Shown here: piece after piece, positions 1-8,159 of the stretch
Position numbering within the stretch: the first letter of the stretch is position 1
Layout: the number at the start of each line of letters is the position of its first letter
NCBI GenBank assembly: GCA_948739805.1
Contig: CAPYID010000001.1
Location: 62,001 to 126,000, forward strand
DNA length: 64,000 bases
Source: an uncultured Clostridia bacterium
GTDB taxonomy: Bacteria; Bacillota; Clostridia; TANB77; CAG-508
Direction: 5' to 3'
Notes under the pieces: generated by a model
What the model saw: the letters and a program-made list of their open reading frames with translations, nothing else
The model's database searches: none
What the model was told of the DNA's origin: nothing
Made by a program: the position numbers and the translations under genes

Positions 1-1932
1 TATGGAACTACAAGAGCAAATGCTTATAGAATAATAGAAACCACTCTAAACTTAAAAGATGTAAGAATTACAGATACAGTAATAGATGAACACGGAAATG
101 AGCAGAAAGTATTAAATCCAAAAGAAACTGCAATAGCACAAGCAAAACAAGAAAAAATAAAAGAAGAATTTTTAGAATGGATTTGGAAAGACCAATCACG
201 TAGAGAAAGATTAGTAAAAATCTATAATGAAAAATTTAATAGTATAAAACCTCGAGAGTACGATGGGCAATATATTCAATTTGGTGGAATAAATCCAGAA
301 ATATCTTTAAGAAAACACCAAATTGATGCAATAGCACATATTTTGTATGGTGGAAACACATTATTAGCACACGAGGTTGGTGCAGGGAAAACTTTTGAAA
401 TGGTAGCTTCTGCAATGGAGTCAAAAAGGCTTGGATTATGTTCTAAGTCTTTATTTGTTGTTCCAAACCATATTATAGAACAATTTGCAAGTGAATTTTT
501 GCAATTATATCCATCAGCAAATGTATTGGTGGCTACAAAGAAAGATTTTGCAACTAATAATCGTAAAAAGTTTTGTTCAAAGATAGCTACTGGAGAGTAC
601 GATGCAATAATAATAGGACACTCACAGTTTGAAAAAATACCAATGTCTAAAGAAAGACAAGAAAAAATATTAACTAAACAAATAGAAGATTTAACATTAG
701 GAATAAATGATTTAAAAAACAATGAGGGAGAATATTATTCTGTAAAACAACTAGAAAAAAGTAAAAAGAAAATAGAAGAAAAACTAAAAAGATTAAATGA
801 CCAAAGCAGAAAAGACGATATAGTAACATTTGAACAATTAGGTTGTGATAGGATATTTATTGACGAAGCACATTATTTCAAAAATCTTTTCCTATTTACT
901 AAAATGAGAAATGTTGGAGGAATAGCACAAACAGAGGCACAAAAAAGTTCAGACTTATTTATGAAATGTCAGTATTTAGATGAATTAACTGAGGGACGAG
1001 GAATTGTGTTTGCTACTGGTACGCCAATTAGTAATAGTATGGTAGAAATGTATACAATGCAGAGATATTTACAATATAACACACTGGAAAAAGCAAATTT
1101 ATTGCAATTTGACAGTTGGGCATCTACTTTTGGAGAAACAGTCAGTGCAATAGAATTAAACCCGACTGGAACTGGATTTCGTAGTAAGACACGTTTTGCG
1201 AAGTTCTATAATCTACCAGAACTAATGAGTATGTTTAAAGAAATTGCAGATATACAGACGGCAGAAACATTAAAACTACCTGTACCAAAAGCAAACTATA
1301 AAACAGTAGTAGTAAAACCAAGTGAAATACAAAAAGAAATGGTTAAAGGGTTAGGAGAAAGAGCAGAAAGAATAAGAAAAAAACTTGTAACTGCAAAAGA
1401 AGATAATATGCTTAATATTACAAATGAAGGAAGAAAATTAGCACTTGACCAAAGAATAATTAATCCAATGTTACAAGATTTTGAAAACAGTAAAGTAAAT
1501 GTATGTGCTAATAATGTGTATGAAATATGGGAACAAAACAAAGATAAAAAATCAACACAATTAGTATTTTGTGATTTATCAACTCCAAAACCATTAGGAA
1601 CTATGGAAAATCCGTATGAAATGGAAGAAATAAATGGAGAATGGCACTTAAAAGAATGGCAATTTACAGATGTATATACAGACTTAAAAAGAAAATTGAT
1701 AGCAAAAGGAATACCTGCAAATGAGATTGCATTTATTCACGAGGCAAATACAGAAACAAAGAAAAAGGAATTGTTTGCAAAAGTACGAAAGGGAGATGTA
1801 AGAGTTTTAATAGGTTCTACCTCTAAAATGGGGGCAGGTACCAATGTTCAAGATAAAATAAAAGCAATCCACCATTTGGACGTACCATACCGTCCGTCAG
1901 ATTTACAACAACAAGACGGTAGACGGAATTAG
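1..1932 (+). CDS. SNF2/DEAH-type helicase of ICE methylase-helicase protein, N-part (5' partial, frameshifted end)
   Basis: The reading frame is open from base 1, so the gene begins outside the window. It is the helicase half of the very large DNA methylase/helicase protein of Tn1549-like elements. Visible motifs are Walker A (GAGKT, near base 382), a DEAH box (FIDEAH, near base 859), motif III (ATGTPISNS, near base 1012) and motif VI (QQQDGR) just before the break. The frame stops at TAG 1930-1932 because of one extra C at 1924. Skipping it continues DGR-G-I-R-Q without loss into the next entry. Removing that base gives 952 codons from the window start to the stop at 2860. Likely role: DNA processing or protection of the element during transfer. 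Confidence 0.85.
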   Translation, partial: YGTTRANAYRIIETTLNLKDVRITDTVIDEHGNEQKVLNPKETAIAQAKQEKIKEEFLEWIWKDQSRRERLVKIYNEKFNSIKPREYDGQYIQFGGINPEISLRKHQIDAIAHILYGGNTLLAHEVGAGKTFEMVASAMESKRLGLCSKSLFVVPNHIIEQFASEFLQLYPSANVLVATKKDFATNNRKKFCSKIATGEYDAIIIGHSQFEKIPMSKERQEKILTKQIEDLTLGINDLKNNEGEYYSVKQLEKSKKKIEEKLKRLNDQSRKDDIVTFEQLGCDRIFIDEAHYFKNLFLFTKMRNVGGIAQTEAQKSSDLFMKCQYLDELTEGRGIVFATGTPISNSMVEMYTMQRYLQYNTLEKANLLQFDSWASTFGETVSAIELNPTGTGFRSKTRFAKFYNLPELMSMFKEIADIQTAETLKLPVPKANYKTVVVKPSEIQKEMVKGLGERAERIRKKLVTAKEDNMLNITNEGRKLALDQRIINPMLQDFENSKVNVCANNVYEIWEQNKDKKSTQLVFCDLSTPKPLGTMENPYEMEEINGEWHLKEWQFTDVYTDLKRKLIAKGIPANEIAFIHEANTETKKKELFAKVRKGDVRVLIGSTSKMGAGTNVQDKIKAIHHLDVPYRPSDLQQQDGRRN

Positions 1933-2860
1933 ACAACGTAATGAAAATGACGAAGTAGACATTTTTAACTATGTAACAGAGGGAACATTTGATGCCTATA
2001 TGTATCAAATGCTACAAAGAAAACAAGAATTTATTAGTCAAATAATGACATCAAAAGCAATAGCACGTTCAGCAGATGATATAGACGAAAAAGCACTTTC
2101 GTATGCAGAAATAAAGGCTTTAGCTGCAGGAAATCCTTTAATTATTAAAAAGACAGAATTAGACGCAGAAGTTGCAAAACTAAAATTGTTAAAGCAAAGT
2201 TATTTGAATCAAAAATATAACCTAGAAGATATGATAGTAAAACATTACCCAATAGAAATAAAAAGATTAGAAGATAAAATTTCAAATATACAAGAAGATA
2301 TAAAACTTGTTCAAGAAAATACTAATATAGAAAATGAAGAAAAATTTTCTCCTATGATATTAAATGGAAAACAATATAGTACAAAAGAAAGTGCAGGAAA
2401 ACAAATATTAGATATATGTGCAACAAAGCAAGAAACAGAATCAGAAGAAATAGGGAAATATAGAGGATTAAAAATGTTTTTAAGTATAGATAGTTTGGAT
2501 AAGAAATTTATGATTAATTTACAAGGTAAATATTCATATAAAGTTGATTTAGGAAATGATATACACGGAAACATTACAAGAATTGATAATGTTATTACAG
2601 GTTTTAGTAAAGAATTAGAAACTACTAAAGCAAAACTAGAAGAAACTAAAATACAATTTGAAAATGCACAAGAGGCAGTAAAAGTTCCATTCGATAAAGA
2701 AGATGAATTAAAACAAAAAACTAAAGAACTTGATGAGATAAATATAGAACTTAATTTAGATAAAAAAGATAATGAAATCTTAGATGATGAAGAGCAAGAG
2801 GAACAAGAAGAAAAGACCGAAGAACAAGAAAAAGAGTGTCAAGACTACGAAAGAGAATAG
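1925..2860 (+). CDS. C-terminal part of the ICE methylase/helicase protein, reached by a +1 shift
   Basis: This frame continues the upstream helicase after the extra C at 1924. It starts with G-I-R-Q-R-N-E-N, the usual continuation of motif VI, followed by YVTEGTFDAYMYQML and QIMTSKAIARS, which are characteristic of the family's C-terminus. The rest is charged and predicted coiled-coil (about codons 90-290), ending in an EEQEE-rich tail. The first internal ATG is at 2000, but no good ribosome binding site precedes it and starting there would cut inside the helicase domain. I therefore read it as the same gene and not as a separate protein. Confidence 0.8.
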   Translation, partial: GIRQRNENDEVDIFNYVTEGTFDAYMYQMLQRKQEFISQIMTSKAIARSADDIDEKALSYAEIKALAAGNPLIIKKTELDAEVAKLKLLKQSYLNQKYNLEDMIVKHYPIEIKRLEDKISNIQEDIKLVQENTNIENEEKFSPMILNGKQYSTKESAGKQILDICATKQETESEEIGKYRGLKMFLSIDSLDKKFMINLQGKYSYKVDLGNDIHGNITRIDNVITGFSKELETTKAKLEETKIQFENAQEAVKVPFDKEDELKQKTKELDEINIELNLDKKDNEILDDEEQEEQEEKTEEQEKECQDYERE

Positions 2861-2947
2861 AAAAGAAAAATCGCACAATTTTATTTTTGGGAATTATGAT
2901 GTACGTTAACATAAAGAAATTAAAAAATGAAAAGGTGTGATTTTTTT

Positions 2948-3139
2948 ATGAAAAATAAAATTAAAGAAATAAGAGGAAAGAAAGGTATAACACAAGGAGA
3001 ACTAGCACGATTAACAGGACTATCGGTAGGTTATATATGTCATTTAGAAAGAGGCAGTAGAGTAAATCCAAGTTATAATACAATGGTCATTATTTCTAAA
3101 GCACTAAATACAGATGTTGCAGTAATTTTTGAGTTATAA
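2948..3139 (+). CDS. XRE-family helix-turn-helix regulator
   Basis: A 63-aa DNA-binding protein made up almost entirely of one Cro/C1-type HTH. The motif is TQGELARLTGLSVGYICHLE, with an RxxPS-like turn (RVNPSYNT) and a C-terminal DVAVIFEL. I choose the ATG at 2948 because AAGGTG at 2931-2936 is correctly spaced for it; an in-frame ATG at 2927 has no such site. It follows the helicase gene and precedes the first cargo patch. Two degenerate copies of its 3' end lie downstream (4412 and 7222), suggesting that cargo was inserted at or recombined with this gene. Probable repressor of element genes. Confidence 0.85.
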   Translation: MKNKIKEIRGKKGITQGELARLTGLSVGYICHLERGSRVNPSYNTMVIISKALNTDVAVIFEL

Positions 3140-3178
3140 AATCACAGAAAATATCTATATTTACAATTCTAAAATATG

Positions 3179-3187
3179 TGTTATAAT
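3179..3187 (+). promoter_or_regulatory. Extended -10 promoter after the XRE gene
   Basis: TGTTATAAT (TGnTATAAT) lies 50 bases before the start of the next gene, with no good -35. The same kind of extended -10 follows each of the two downstream XRE-tail remnants and appears again at 25300 and 39826. Confidence 0.5.
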
Positions 3188-3236
3188 TAGTATGAGCTAT
3201 GGCAGACTTTGTAGGGAAAACAGAGGAGGAATAGTG

Positions 3237-3449
3237 ATGATTAATGTAAATGTACCAATTACAGTTGTAAATATGGAAACTTTAACCCAATTTTTAGATG
3301 ACGAAGTAGAAACTAACAGTGGATACGATTGTGAACATGCAGGTTTTGTGGATTTACACGAACCAGAAATTTTGCCAGAGTTTGATTTCAGACAGGTACA
3401 GTTTAAAAAGTATAGTTATGCAGTAAGAAATGTGGATGATTCATTTTAG
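3237..3449 (+). CDS. Small acidic hypothetical protein
   Basis: A 70-aa protein starting MINVNVPITVV at an ATG with GAGGAGG at 3223-3229. An upstream in-frame start at 3129 overlaps the XRE gene and is less likely. It is acidic in the middle (FLDDEVETNSGYDCEH) and has no membrane segment or motif I recognise. It resembles small hypothetical proteins of conjugative elements. Function unknown. Confidence 0.6.
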   Translation: MINVNVPITVVNMETLTQFLDDEVETNSGYDCEHAGFVDLHEPEILPEFDFRQVQFKKYSYAVRNVDDSF

Positions 3450-3480
3450 TAACTATAGACTTTTCTGCCAAGCTTTTCCC

Positions 3481-3511
3481 AATAGGTGGATGTGTAATAC
3501 ATTCACCTATT
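3481..3511 (+). terminator. Hairpin after the small acidic gene
   Basis: AATAGGTGgATGT pairs with ACATtCACCTATT around a GTAAT loop. There is no clear T-run after it, so it may be a weak terminator or a processing or stability hairpin. Confidence 0.4.
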
Positions 3512-3542
3512 ATAAAAAGTAAAATTGTTAAGAGGAGAGATT

Positions 3543-4028
3543 ATGATAGATATAAAATTAGTACTTGCATACGAGCATAAAGAAGAAATAAAAGAATTAT
3601 TTAATGAATATACTGATATGCTAATAAAGGGAGATAGTAGTTTTCAAGAATATTTAACAATTCAAAACTATGATGAAGAATTAAATCATTTAGAAAATAA
3701 ATATGGATTACCAAACGGAAGATTATACTTAGCATACTATGATAATGAATTAGCAGGTTGCATAGGATTAAAGAAGATAGATGACAAGAATTGTGAAATG
3801 AAACGATTATATGTAAGACCAAAATTTCGTGGAAAACATATAGGAGATTTTTTAGTTAAGAATATAATAAAAGATGCAAAAGAAATTGGATATTCTTATA
3901 TGTTGCTAGATACATTACCTTTTCTACAAAATGCAATTCATATGTATAAAAAGTATGGATTTTATGAAATTAGCAGTTACAACAATAGTCCAATGGACAC
4001 ATCTATTTATATGAAATTAGATTTATAA
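3543..4028 (+). CDS. GNAT-family N-acetyltransferase
   Basis: A 161-aa single-domain GNAT protein. Acetyl-CoA binding is indicated by the RPKFRGKHIG motif at residues 93-101 following a strand ending MKRLYV, with the C-terminal GFYEISSY hairpin typical of the fold. The start is ATG 3543 with AGGAG at 3532. It is the first recognisable enzyme of the 3.2-7.9 kb cargo patch. The substrate cannot be told from sequence; small-molecule or antibiotic acetylation is possible, as for many ICE cargo acetyltransferases. Confidence 0.85.
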   Translation: MIDIKLVLAYEHKEEIKELFNEYTDMLIKGDSSFQEYLTIQNYDEELNHLENKYGLPNGRLYLAYYDNELAGCIGLKKIDDKNCEMKRLYVRPKFRGKHIGDFLVKNIIKDAKEIGYSYMLLDTLPFLQNAIHMYKKYGFYEISSYNNSPMDTSIYMKLDL

Positions 4029-4179
4029 AATGATAGTAAGCTAACTATATAAATGCTAAGAGTTTGTGTGGAGCATAAGTTGATTTTCATTCTCGACAAA
4101 AAAAGCGATACTTTTTAATATGTTTATGATAAATAATAAAAGTAACTTGGTAACTTTATTATGAAGGAGGTAGATTAAC

Positions 4180-4338
4180 GTGATTATAGTAATATCAGTA
4201 TATATAATTGCTTGTCTATGTCTTTTCGTCTATTCCATTTTTGAATTCAAAGCTAGACGGATATTCAGTGGAATAGGAAATATGCTTATAGTTATTGTGA
4301 GCATATTCATAATAGGCATTCTAATAAAATGTATATAG
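4180..4338 (+). CDS. Small two-helix membrane protein
   Basis: A 52-aa open frame starting at GTG 4180 behind a strong AAGGAGG at 4164-4170. It has two hydrophobic segments (about residues 2-20 and 32-51) joined by a short basic loop, so it is probably an inner-membrane protein. A hairpin (about 4132-4164) lies over its leader and a terminator-like hairpin follows it. The loop contains one of the very few in-frame CGG codons in the window, at 4258. That site has the same A-C-GGA context as the ICE frameshifts, but here the zero frame, not the shifted one, gives a sensible protein. No family recognised. Confidence 0.5.
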   Translation: MIIVISVYIIACLCLFVYSIFEFKARRIFSGIGNMLIVIVSIFIIGILIKCI

Positions 4339-4405
4339 GATGCCGAAAAGAAAGTAGATGAACTCTTTGGTTTGTTTACTTTCTTTATTTGGTATTTACT
4401 ACTTT
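4339..4405 (+). terminator. Terminator-like long hairpin
   Basis: ATGCCGAAAAGAAAGTA pairs imperfectly with TACTTTCTTTATTTGGTAT around an 18-base loop, followed shortly by a run of Ts (4402-4407). It separates the small membrane gene from the next cassette. Confidence 0.5.
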
Positions 4406-4411
4406 TTTGCT

Positions 4412-4492
4412 AATGAATATATTGCAGTAGTTTTTCAATTATAATGGAAAAAAACTATTTTAATTAATAAAAGTTTATGCTATAATCATCTC
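4412..4492 (+). repeat. Remnant copy of the XRE gene 3' end plus promoter (copy B)
   Basis: Translated, the first 30 bases read NEYIAVVFQL-stop, matching the C-terminus of the XRE protein (NTDVAVIFEL). The next 50 bases are nearly identical to those after 7293, including the extended -10 TGCTATAAT at 4478-4486. This is a broken gene tail carrying its downstream promoter and reads as a scar of cassette insertion or duplication. Confidence 0.7.
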
Positions 4493-4556
4493 AATAACTA
4501 AAATAATAAGTAAAAATTACTTTGATAAATTATAAAATACTAGGGGGTACAATAGT

Positions 4557-4943
4557 ATGTTTAATGACAAAGAGGAAATTCAAAAAATAGTTAATGATTT
4601 TTCTAAAGAGAAAAATATAAATAAAAATCTCTTTGAAGTTAGTAGTATTTCAAATGCTACTGGAGGAAAAGAACAAAGATTATATAACACAAGTAAGGTA
4701 CAAAATACAGAGTGTATATATGTTATAAAATATTATAAGGAATTAAAACTATTTGTAGTATGGAACTATGCAATAAGTAAGAATATGAGTTATAGTTTAA
4801 AAACTATAAAAGAAAAACTAAGTAGAGGAATTAATTATGCAGATAAAGGTAATGGTTTTCACACTATAGAACAATCTCGTGTTTTCTTTGACAAGGAAGA
4901 AAATTTAATGAAGTTATTAAATACAATTTTTCCACAGATTTAA
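4557..4943 (+). CDS. Hypothetical protein
   Basis: A 128-aa soluble protein starting at ATG 4557 behind AGGGGG. It contains a VIKYYKELKLFVVWNYAISKN strand-rich centre and a C-terminal helix ending LLNTIFPQI. The VWNY(A/G)ISK pattern is reminiscent of restriction-endonuclease-like cargo proteins, but I see no PD-(D/E)xK signature and assign no function. It is expressed from the extended -10 promoter at 4478 that follows an XRE-tail remnant. Confidence 0.55.
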   Translation: MFNDKEEIQKIVNDFSKEKNINKNLFEVSSISNATGGKEQRLYNTSKVQNTECIYVIKYYKELKLFVVWNYAISKNMSYSLKTIKEKLSRGINYADKGNGFHTIEQSRVFFDKEENLMKLLNTIFPQI

Positions 4944-5087
4944 AGTAAAAAAAATTAAATTAAGTAATGACTAATATGTGGTAAAAAATGATTTAATTTT
5001 AAGACTACTTAAAATTCACGAAAATATGTAAAGTACACCAATAGTGATTTTAACTTATAAAATATAAGTTGTAGGGAGGAGTATGTT

Positions 5088-5801
5088 ATGAATTTAAAAA
5101 ATAAAATAGCAATCGTAACAGGTGGAAGTAATGGAATTGGTGAAGCTATTGCAAATAAGTTAAAAGAATTAGGTGCTAAAGTAATTATATTTGATATAAA
5201 AGAGCCGAAATCTACATTTGATTATTATAAAGTAGATATAACTAAAGACTATGAAATAAAAAAGGCTGTTGACTTAATAGATAAAGTAGATATATTAGTT
5301 AATAATGCAGGAATATATTTTGAAAAATATATTGAGCAAACAACTGATGAAGATATAGACAAGATGGTTGATGTAAATATAAAAGGAACATTTAAAGTTA
5401 CAAGAAATTTAATTGATAAGTTAAAAGAAAATAAAGGATGTATTGTGAATATAGCTTCTTGTCTAGGATTAGTTCCAGAATTAACATCGCCTTTATATTG
5501 TACAACAAAAGCAGGAATTGTAATGTTTACTAAATGTTTAGCACAAGAATATGCAAATTTAGGAGTTAGGGTAAATTGTGTTTTGCCAGGTCCAATTTTA
5601 ACAGAATTATTGGAAACAAGTTTTAAAAGCGAAGAACAAAAAGTAAAATGTTCAAATAGAATCCCAATTAAAAGAATAGGAACTCCCAATGAAGTTGCAA
5701 ATGTAGTTGCTTTTCTATGTAGTGAGGAAGCTTCATATGTAACAGGAGGGGTTTATACCGTGGATGGTGGAGTTTCTACATCTAGTATTTATTCTAAATA
5801 A
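5088..5801 (+). CDS. SDR-family NAD(P)-dependent oxidoreductase
   Basis: A 237-aa classical short-chain dehydrogenase. The cofactor motif TGGSNGIG is at residues 11-18 and NNAG at 72-75. The catalytic Ser124 and Tyr137-x3-Lys141 are present, with the active-site Asn97 in VDVNIKG. The C-terminal VTGGVYTVDGG is typical of 3-oxoacyl-ACP reductase/FabG-like members. Length is normal. The start has GGGAGGAG upstream. It stands as ICE cargo away from any fatty-acid gene, so a role in small-molecule modification is as likely as lipid synthesis. Confidence 0.9.
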   Translation: MNLKNKIAIVTGGSNGIGEAIANKLKELGAKVIIFDIKEPKSTFDYYKVDITKDYEIKKAVDLIDKVDILVNNAGIYFEKYIEQTTDEDIDKMVDVNIKGTFKVTRNLIDKLKENKGCIVNIASCLGLVPELTSPLYCTTKAGIVMFTKCLAQEYANLGVRVNCVLPGPILTELLETSFKSEEQKVKCSNRIPIKRIGTPNEVANVVAFLCSEEASYVTGGVYTVDGGVSTSSIYSK

Positions 5802-5877
5802 GTTTATACTAAAATTGATAAATTCTTATTTTTATGTTATTATTCAATCATAAAAAATAAGGATAAAGGAGGACTTT

Positions 5878-6693
5878 ATGAAAAGAATTGTAATTTTCTC
5901 AGATTTACATTATGCACCAGAGAAACCTATAAATAATGGTTCAATAATAGAAAGAAAACTAATGGAATATGCAGAGCCATTATTACAAAAGTTAATAGAT
6001 AAAATAAATAATGAAATAAAACCAGATTTAGTTTTAAATTTAGGAGATTTAGTGGAAGATTTCAATGACCACGATAGAGATATTATCAATTTAAATTATA
6101 TTTGGAATAAATTTAAAAATATTGAAGGAAAATTTTATTCGTGTATAGGAAATCACGATTTGCGTTCAATGTCTTCTAGAAATGAAGTTGAACAAATAAT
6201 GGGGTATGAGCATTCGACATTTTCTTTTGATATAGATGGTATGCATATAGTAATTCTTGGAACATATGTAAATAATAATATAGGAACAGAATCTGGTGGG
6301 ATTTTTAAAACTCAATTTATGTCTAAAGAAGACTTAAATTGGTTAAAAGAAGATTTAAATACAAATAATTTACCTACTATTATTTGTACTCATTTTGGAG
6401 TTGCAGAAGATGATATGAAAGGTAATTGGTGGTTTGAATCTTGTCCAGAAGATGCATTATTAGGAAATAGAAAAGAATTAAAGGAAATTATAAAGAATAA
6501 TAAGAATATTTTAGCAGTATTCTCTGGACATCAACATTGGACAAAACATATTAAAGAAGATGGGATTTCATATTATGTGCTAGGCTCAATGACCGAAAAT
6601 ATAAATAATGATGGAATTCCAGATGGAGTATATTTTATAGTTGAATTTGATGGAAAAAATATTGAAGTTATTGAAAAACATATAAGGCTATAA
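5878..6693 (+). CDS. Calcineurin-like metallophosphoesterase
   Basis: A 271-aa protein with the full metallophosphoesterase signature: D9-x-H11, GD57 (NLGDLVED), GNHD at 91-94, H172 (CTHFG) and GHQH at 217-220. These residues bind two metals and hydrolyse phosphoester or cyclic-nucleotide-like bonds. There is no signal peptide, so it is cytoplasmic. It lies 76 bases after the SDR gene and 48 bases before a GNAT gene, all on one strand, behind AAGGAGG. The substrate is unknown. Confidence 0.88.
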   Translation: MKRIVIFSDLHYAPEKPINNGSIIERKLMEYAEPLLQKLIDKINNEIKPDLVLNLGDLVEDFNDHDRDIINLNYIWNKFKNIEGKFYSCIGNHDLRSMSSRNEVEQIMGYEHSTFSFDIDGMHIVILGTYVNNNIGTESGGIFKTQFMSKEDLNWLKEDLNTNNLPTIICTHFGVAEDDMKGNWWFESCPEDALLGNRKELKEIIKNNKNILAVFSGHQHWTKHIKEDGISYYVLGSMTENINNDGIPDGVYFIVEFDGKNIEVIEKHIRL

Positions 6694-6741
6694 TGAAAAT
6701 TATAATTGTACTAAATAGAATATAAAAAGAAGGTTATTAAG

Positions 6742-7215
6742 ATGAATTTAATATATAAAAAAGCAGATATAAATTGTATAAATGATTTAGTAGATTTAAA
6801 AATAAAACAAACGCTATTTAACTATAATAGAGATGGTTTAGTAATGAAAAACGAAAATATAGCAAGAGAGAATATAAAGAAAATACTATTACAAGAGTTA
6901 AACAAAACAATTTATTTTTTTGTAGCAATAAATGAAAAGAATAAAGCTGTTGCTTGTAATGGAGTGGTTATTCATCAAATGGTGCCTTCAGACTCATTTC
7001 TTAATGGAAAAAAAGCATATGTAACAAGTGTATATACTGATGAAGAATATAGACGTAAAGGCATTCAAAATGAATTAATGAAAATGGTTTTAGACTTTCT
7101 TAAAGAGGCTGAGTGTTCAAAAATAGAACTGGATGCATCTAACCCTAATGCAATAAGATTATATGAAAAATTCGGATTTAGAAAAGACAATACAAAATAT
7201 ATTTTAGAAAATTAG
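6742..7215 (+). CDS. GNAT-family N-acetyltransferase
   Basis: A 157-aa GNAT protein with the acetyl-CoA loop YRRKGIQNELM after the strand VTSVYTD, and the usual C-terminal LDASNPNAIRLYEKFGF hairpin. It begins at ATG 6742 with AGAAGG upstream and follows the metallophosphoesterase. The gene ends just before a broken second copy of the XRE 3' end (7222), so it marks the edge of an inserted cassette. Substrate unknown. Confidence 0.87.
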   Translation: MNLIYKKADINCINDLVDLKIKQTLFNYNRDGLVMKNENIARENIKKILLQELNKTIYFFVAINEKNKAVACNGVVIHQMVPSDSFLNGKKAYVTSVYTDEEYRRKGIQNELMKMVLDFLKEAECSKIELDASNPNAIRLYEKFGFRKDNTKYILEN

Positions 7216-7221
7216 TTATTA

Positions 7222-7345
7222 CCAAGTTATAATACAATTATTATTATTTCTAGAGTATTAAATGAAGATGTTGCAGTAGTTTTCCAATTATAATGCGAAA
7301 AGACTATTTTAATTGATAAAGGTTTATGCTATAATCATCTTAACG
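7222..7345 (+). repeat. Remnant copy of the XRE gene 3' end plus promoter (copy C)
   Basis: Bases 7222-7293 translate to PSYNT, then IIIISRVLNEDVAVVFQL and stop. This is clearly the last 24 codons of an XRE gene like that at 2948 (PSYNT, then MVIISKALNTDVAVIFEL), but without the upstream HTH. The following 50 bases match copy B, with TGCTATAAT at 7327-7335 driving the next gene. Confidence 0.8.
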
Positions 7346-7370
7346 AGTAAGTTGTAGAGGAGATACTAAG

Positions 7371-7628
7371 ATGAAAAGTAAAGAGATTAAAGAACTTAAA
7401 GGTGCTAATATGGATATTGATTTAGTTAGTGAAAGTGTTGATTGGAAACAAACTAGTTGTCCGTGGAATGAAATCGAAAATACAAAAGAACATAAATGTG
7501 CTGTAAAAGATACTTCTATTTGTAAATATTTTTGTGGAATCAAATATTTGGATAGTGTGCTTTGCAGTTATCCATATGAAAATTTGGATGTGTTAAACGA
7601 AGATGAAATAGATAGAAAAATGAAATAG
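7371..7628 (+). CDS. Small cysteine-rich hypothetical protein
   Basis: An 85-aa protein with six cysteines, in SCPWNEI, HKCAVKD, ICKYFCG and VLCSY. The spacing of the four central cysteines suggests metal or iron-sulfur binding. The start ATG 7371 is preceded by AGAGGAG and by the extended -10 promoter of XRE remnant C. Similar short proteins recur as cargo in clostridial elements. Function unknown. Confidence 0.65.
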   Translation: MKSKEIKELKGANMDIDLVSESVDWKQTSCPWNEIENTKEHKCAVKDTSICKYFCGIKYLDSVLCSYPYENLDVLNEDEIDRKMK

Positions 7629-7676
7629 TAATTTGTTGAATAGAGATTTAAATTTACTTAGATTGGAGAAAATAAA

Positions 7677-7922
7677 ATGGATTTATCGAATAGAGCTGAA
7701 AAAATACTTAAAGAGTTAGTTGATAAGGCAGAGCCTGTTAGAGGTCATGAGATTGATTATGGAAAAAGAAATACATGGAAGAATAGTGATGAAAAAAGAT
7801 CAATAGCTAAAGAATTAAATGATAAAGGTTATATAAAATTTATTGAGTTAAGGGGACTATTTCAAATACATTGTATTGTCACAGAGAAAGCTTTTAAAAA
7901 ATATGGTATAGATTTATTTTAA
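7677..7922 (+). CDS. Small winged-helix-like hypothetical protein
   Basis: An 81-aa basic protein. Alternating helices (residues 4-18 and 39-50, KRSIAKELNDKGYIKF) followed by a beta-hairpin (LRGLFQIHCIVTEKAFKKYGI) look like a winged-helix domain. It begins at ATG 7677 after TTGGAG. It may be a DNA-binding regulator or a recombined fragment of one. Medium-low certainty. Confidence 0.5.
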   Translation: MDLSNRAEKILKELVDKAEPVRGHEIDYGKRNTWKNSDEKRSIAKELNDKGYIKFIELRGLFQIHCIVTEKAFKKYGIDLF

Positions 7923-8097
7923 CTTTTCATTTCGATAGTTTTTAAATATATTAATTTTAACACTAGTGAATAGAAAACAATTAACTATTAAATGGTTTGT
8001 AACTTTATCAAATTATTGTAGTGTAAAGATATAGTTCATAAATAAAATAAATACAAATTACAATTAAAATAGAAGGTATAATTAATAAAATTATTTA

Positions 8098-8137
8098 AAG
8101 AGATATTATAATACAAAGTTATAGTATCTCTTTTTTT
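8098..8137 (+). terminator. Strong rho-independent terminator
   Basis: AAAGAGATATTATAA pairs with TTATAGTATCTCTTT (one G-U pair) and is followed by seven Ts. It sits directly before the ribosome binding site at 8141, ending the cargo patch and possibly attenuating entry into the transfer genes. The 175 bases before it hold nothing else I recognise. Confidence 0.85.
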
Positions 8138-8159
8138 GATGGAAAGGAGCATAGATAAA

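Noticed and set aside
4255..4262. A seventh A-C-GGA site (in the 52-aa membrane gene) as another frameshift
   Set aside because: The zero frame with CGG as Arg gives a sensible second membrane helix, while the shifted frame stops after five codons; kept as an exception, not a case.
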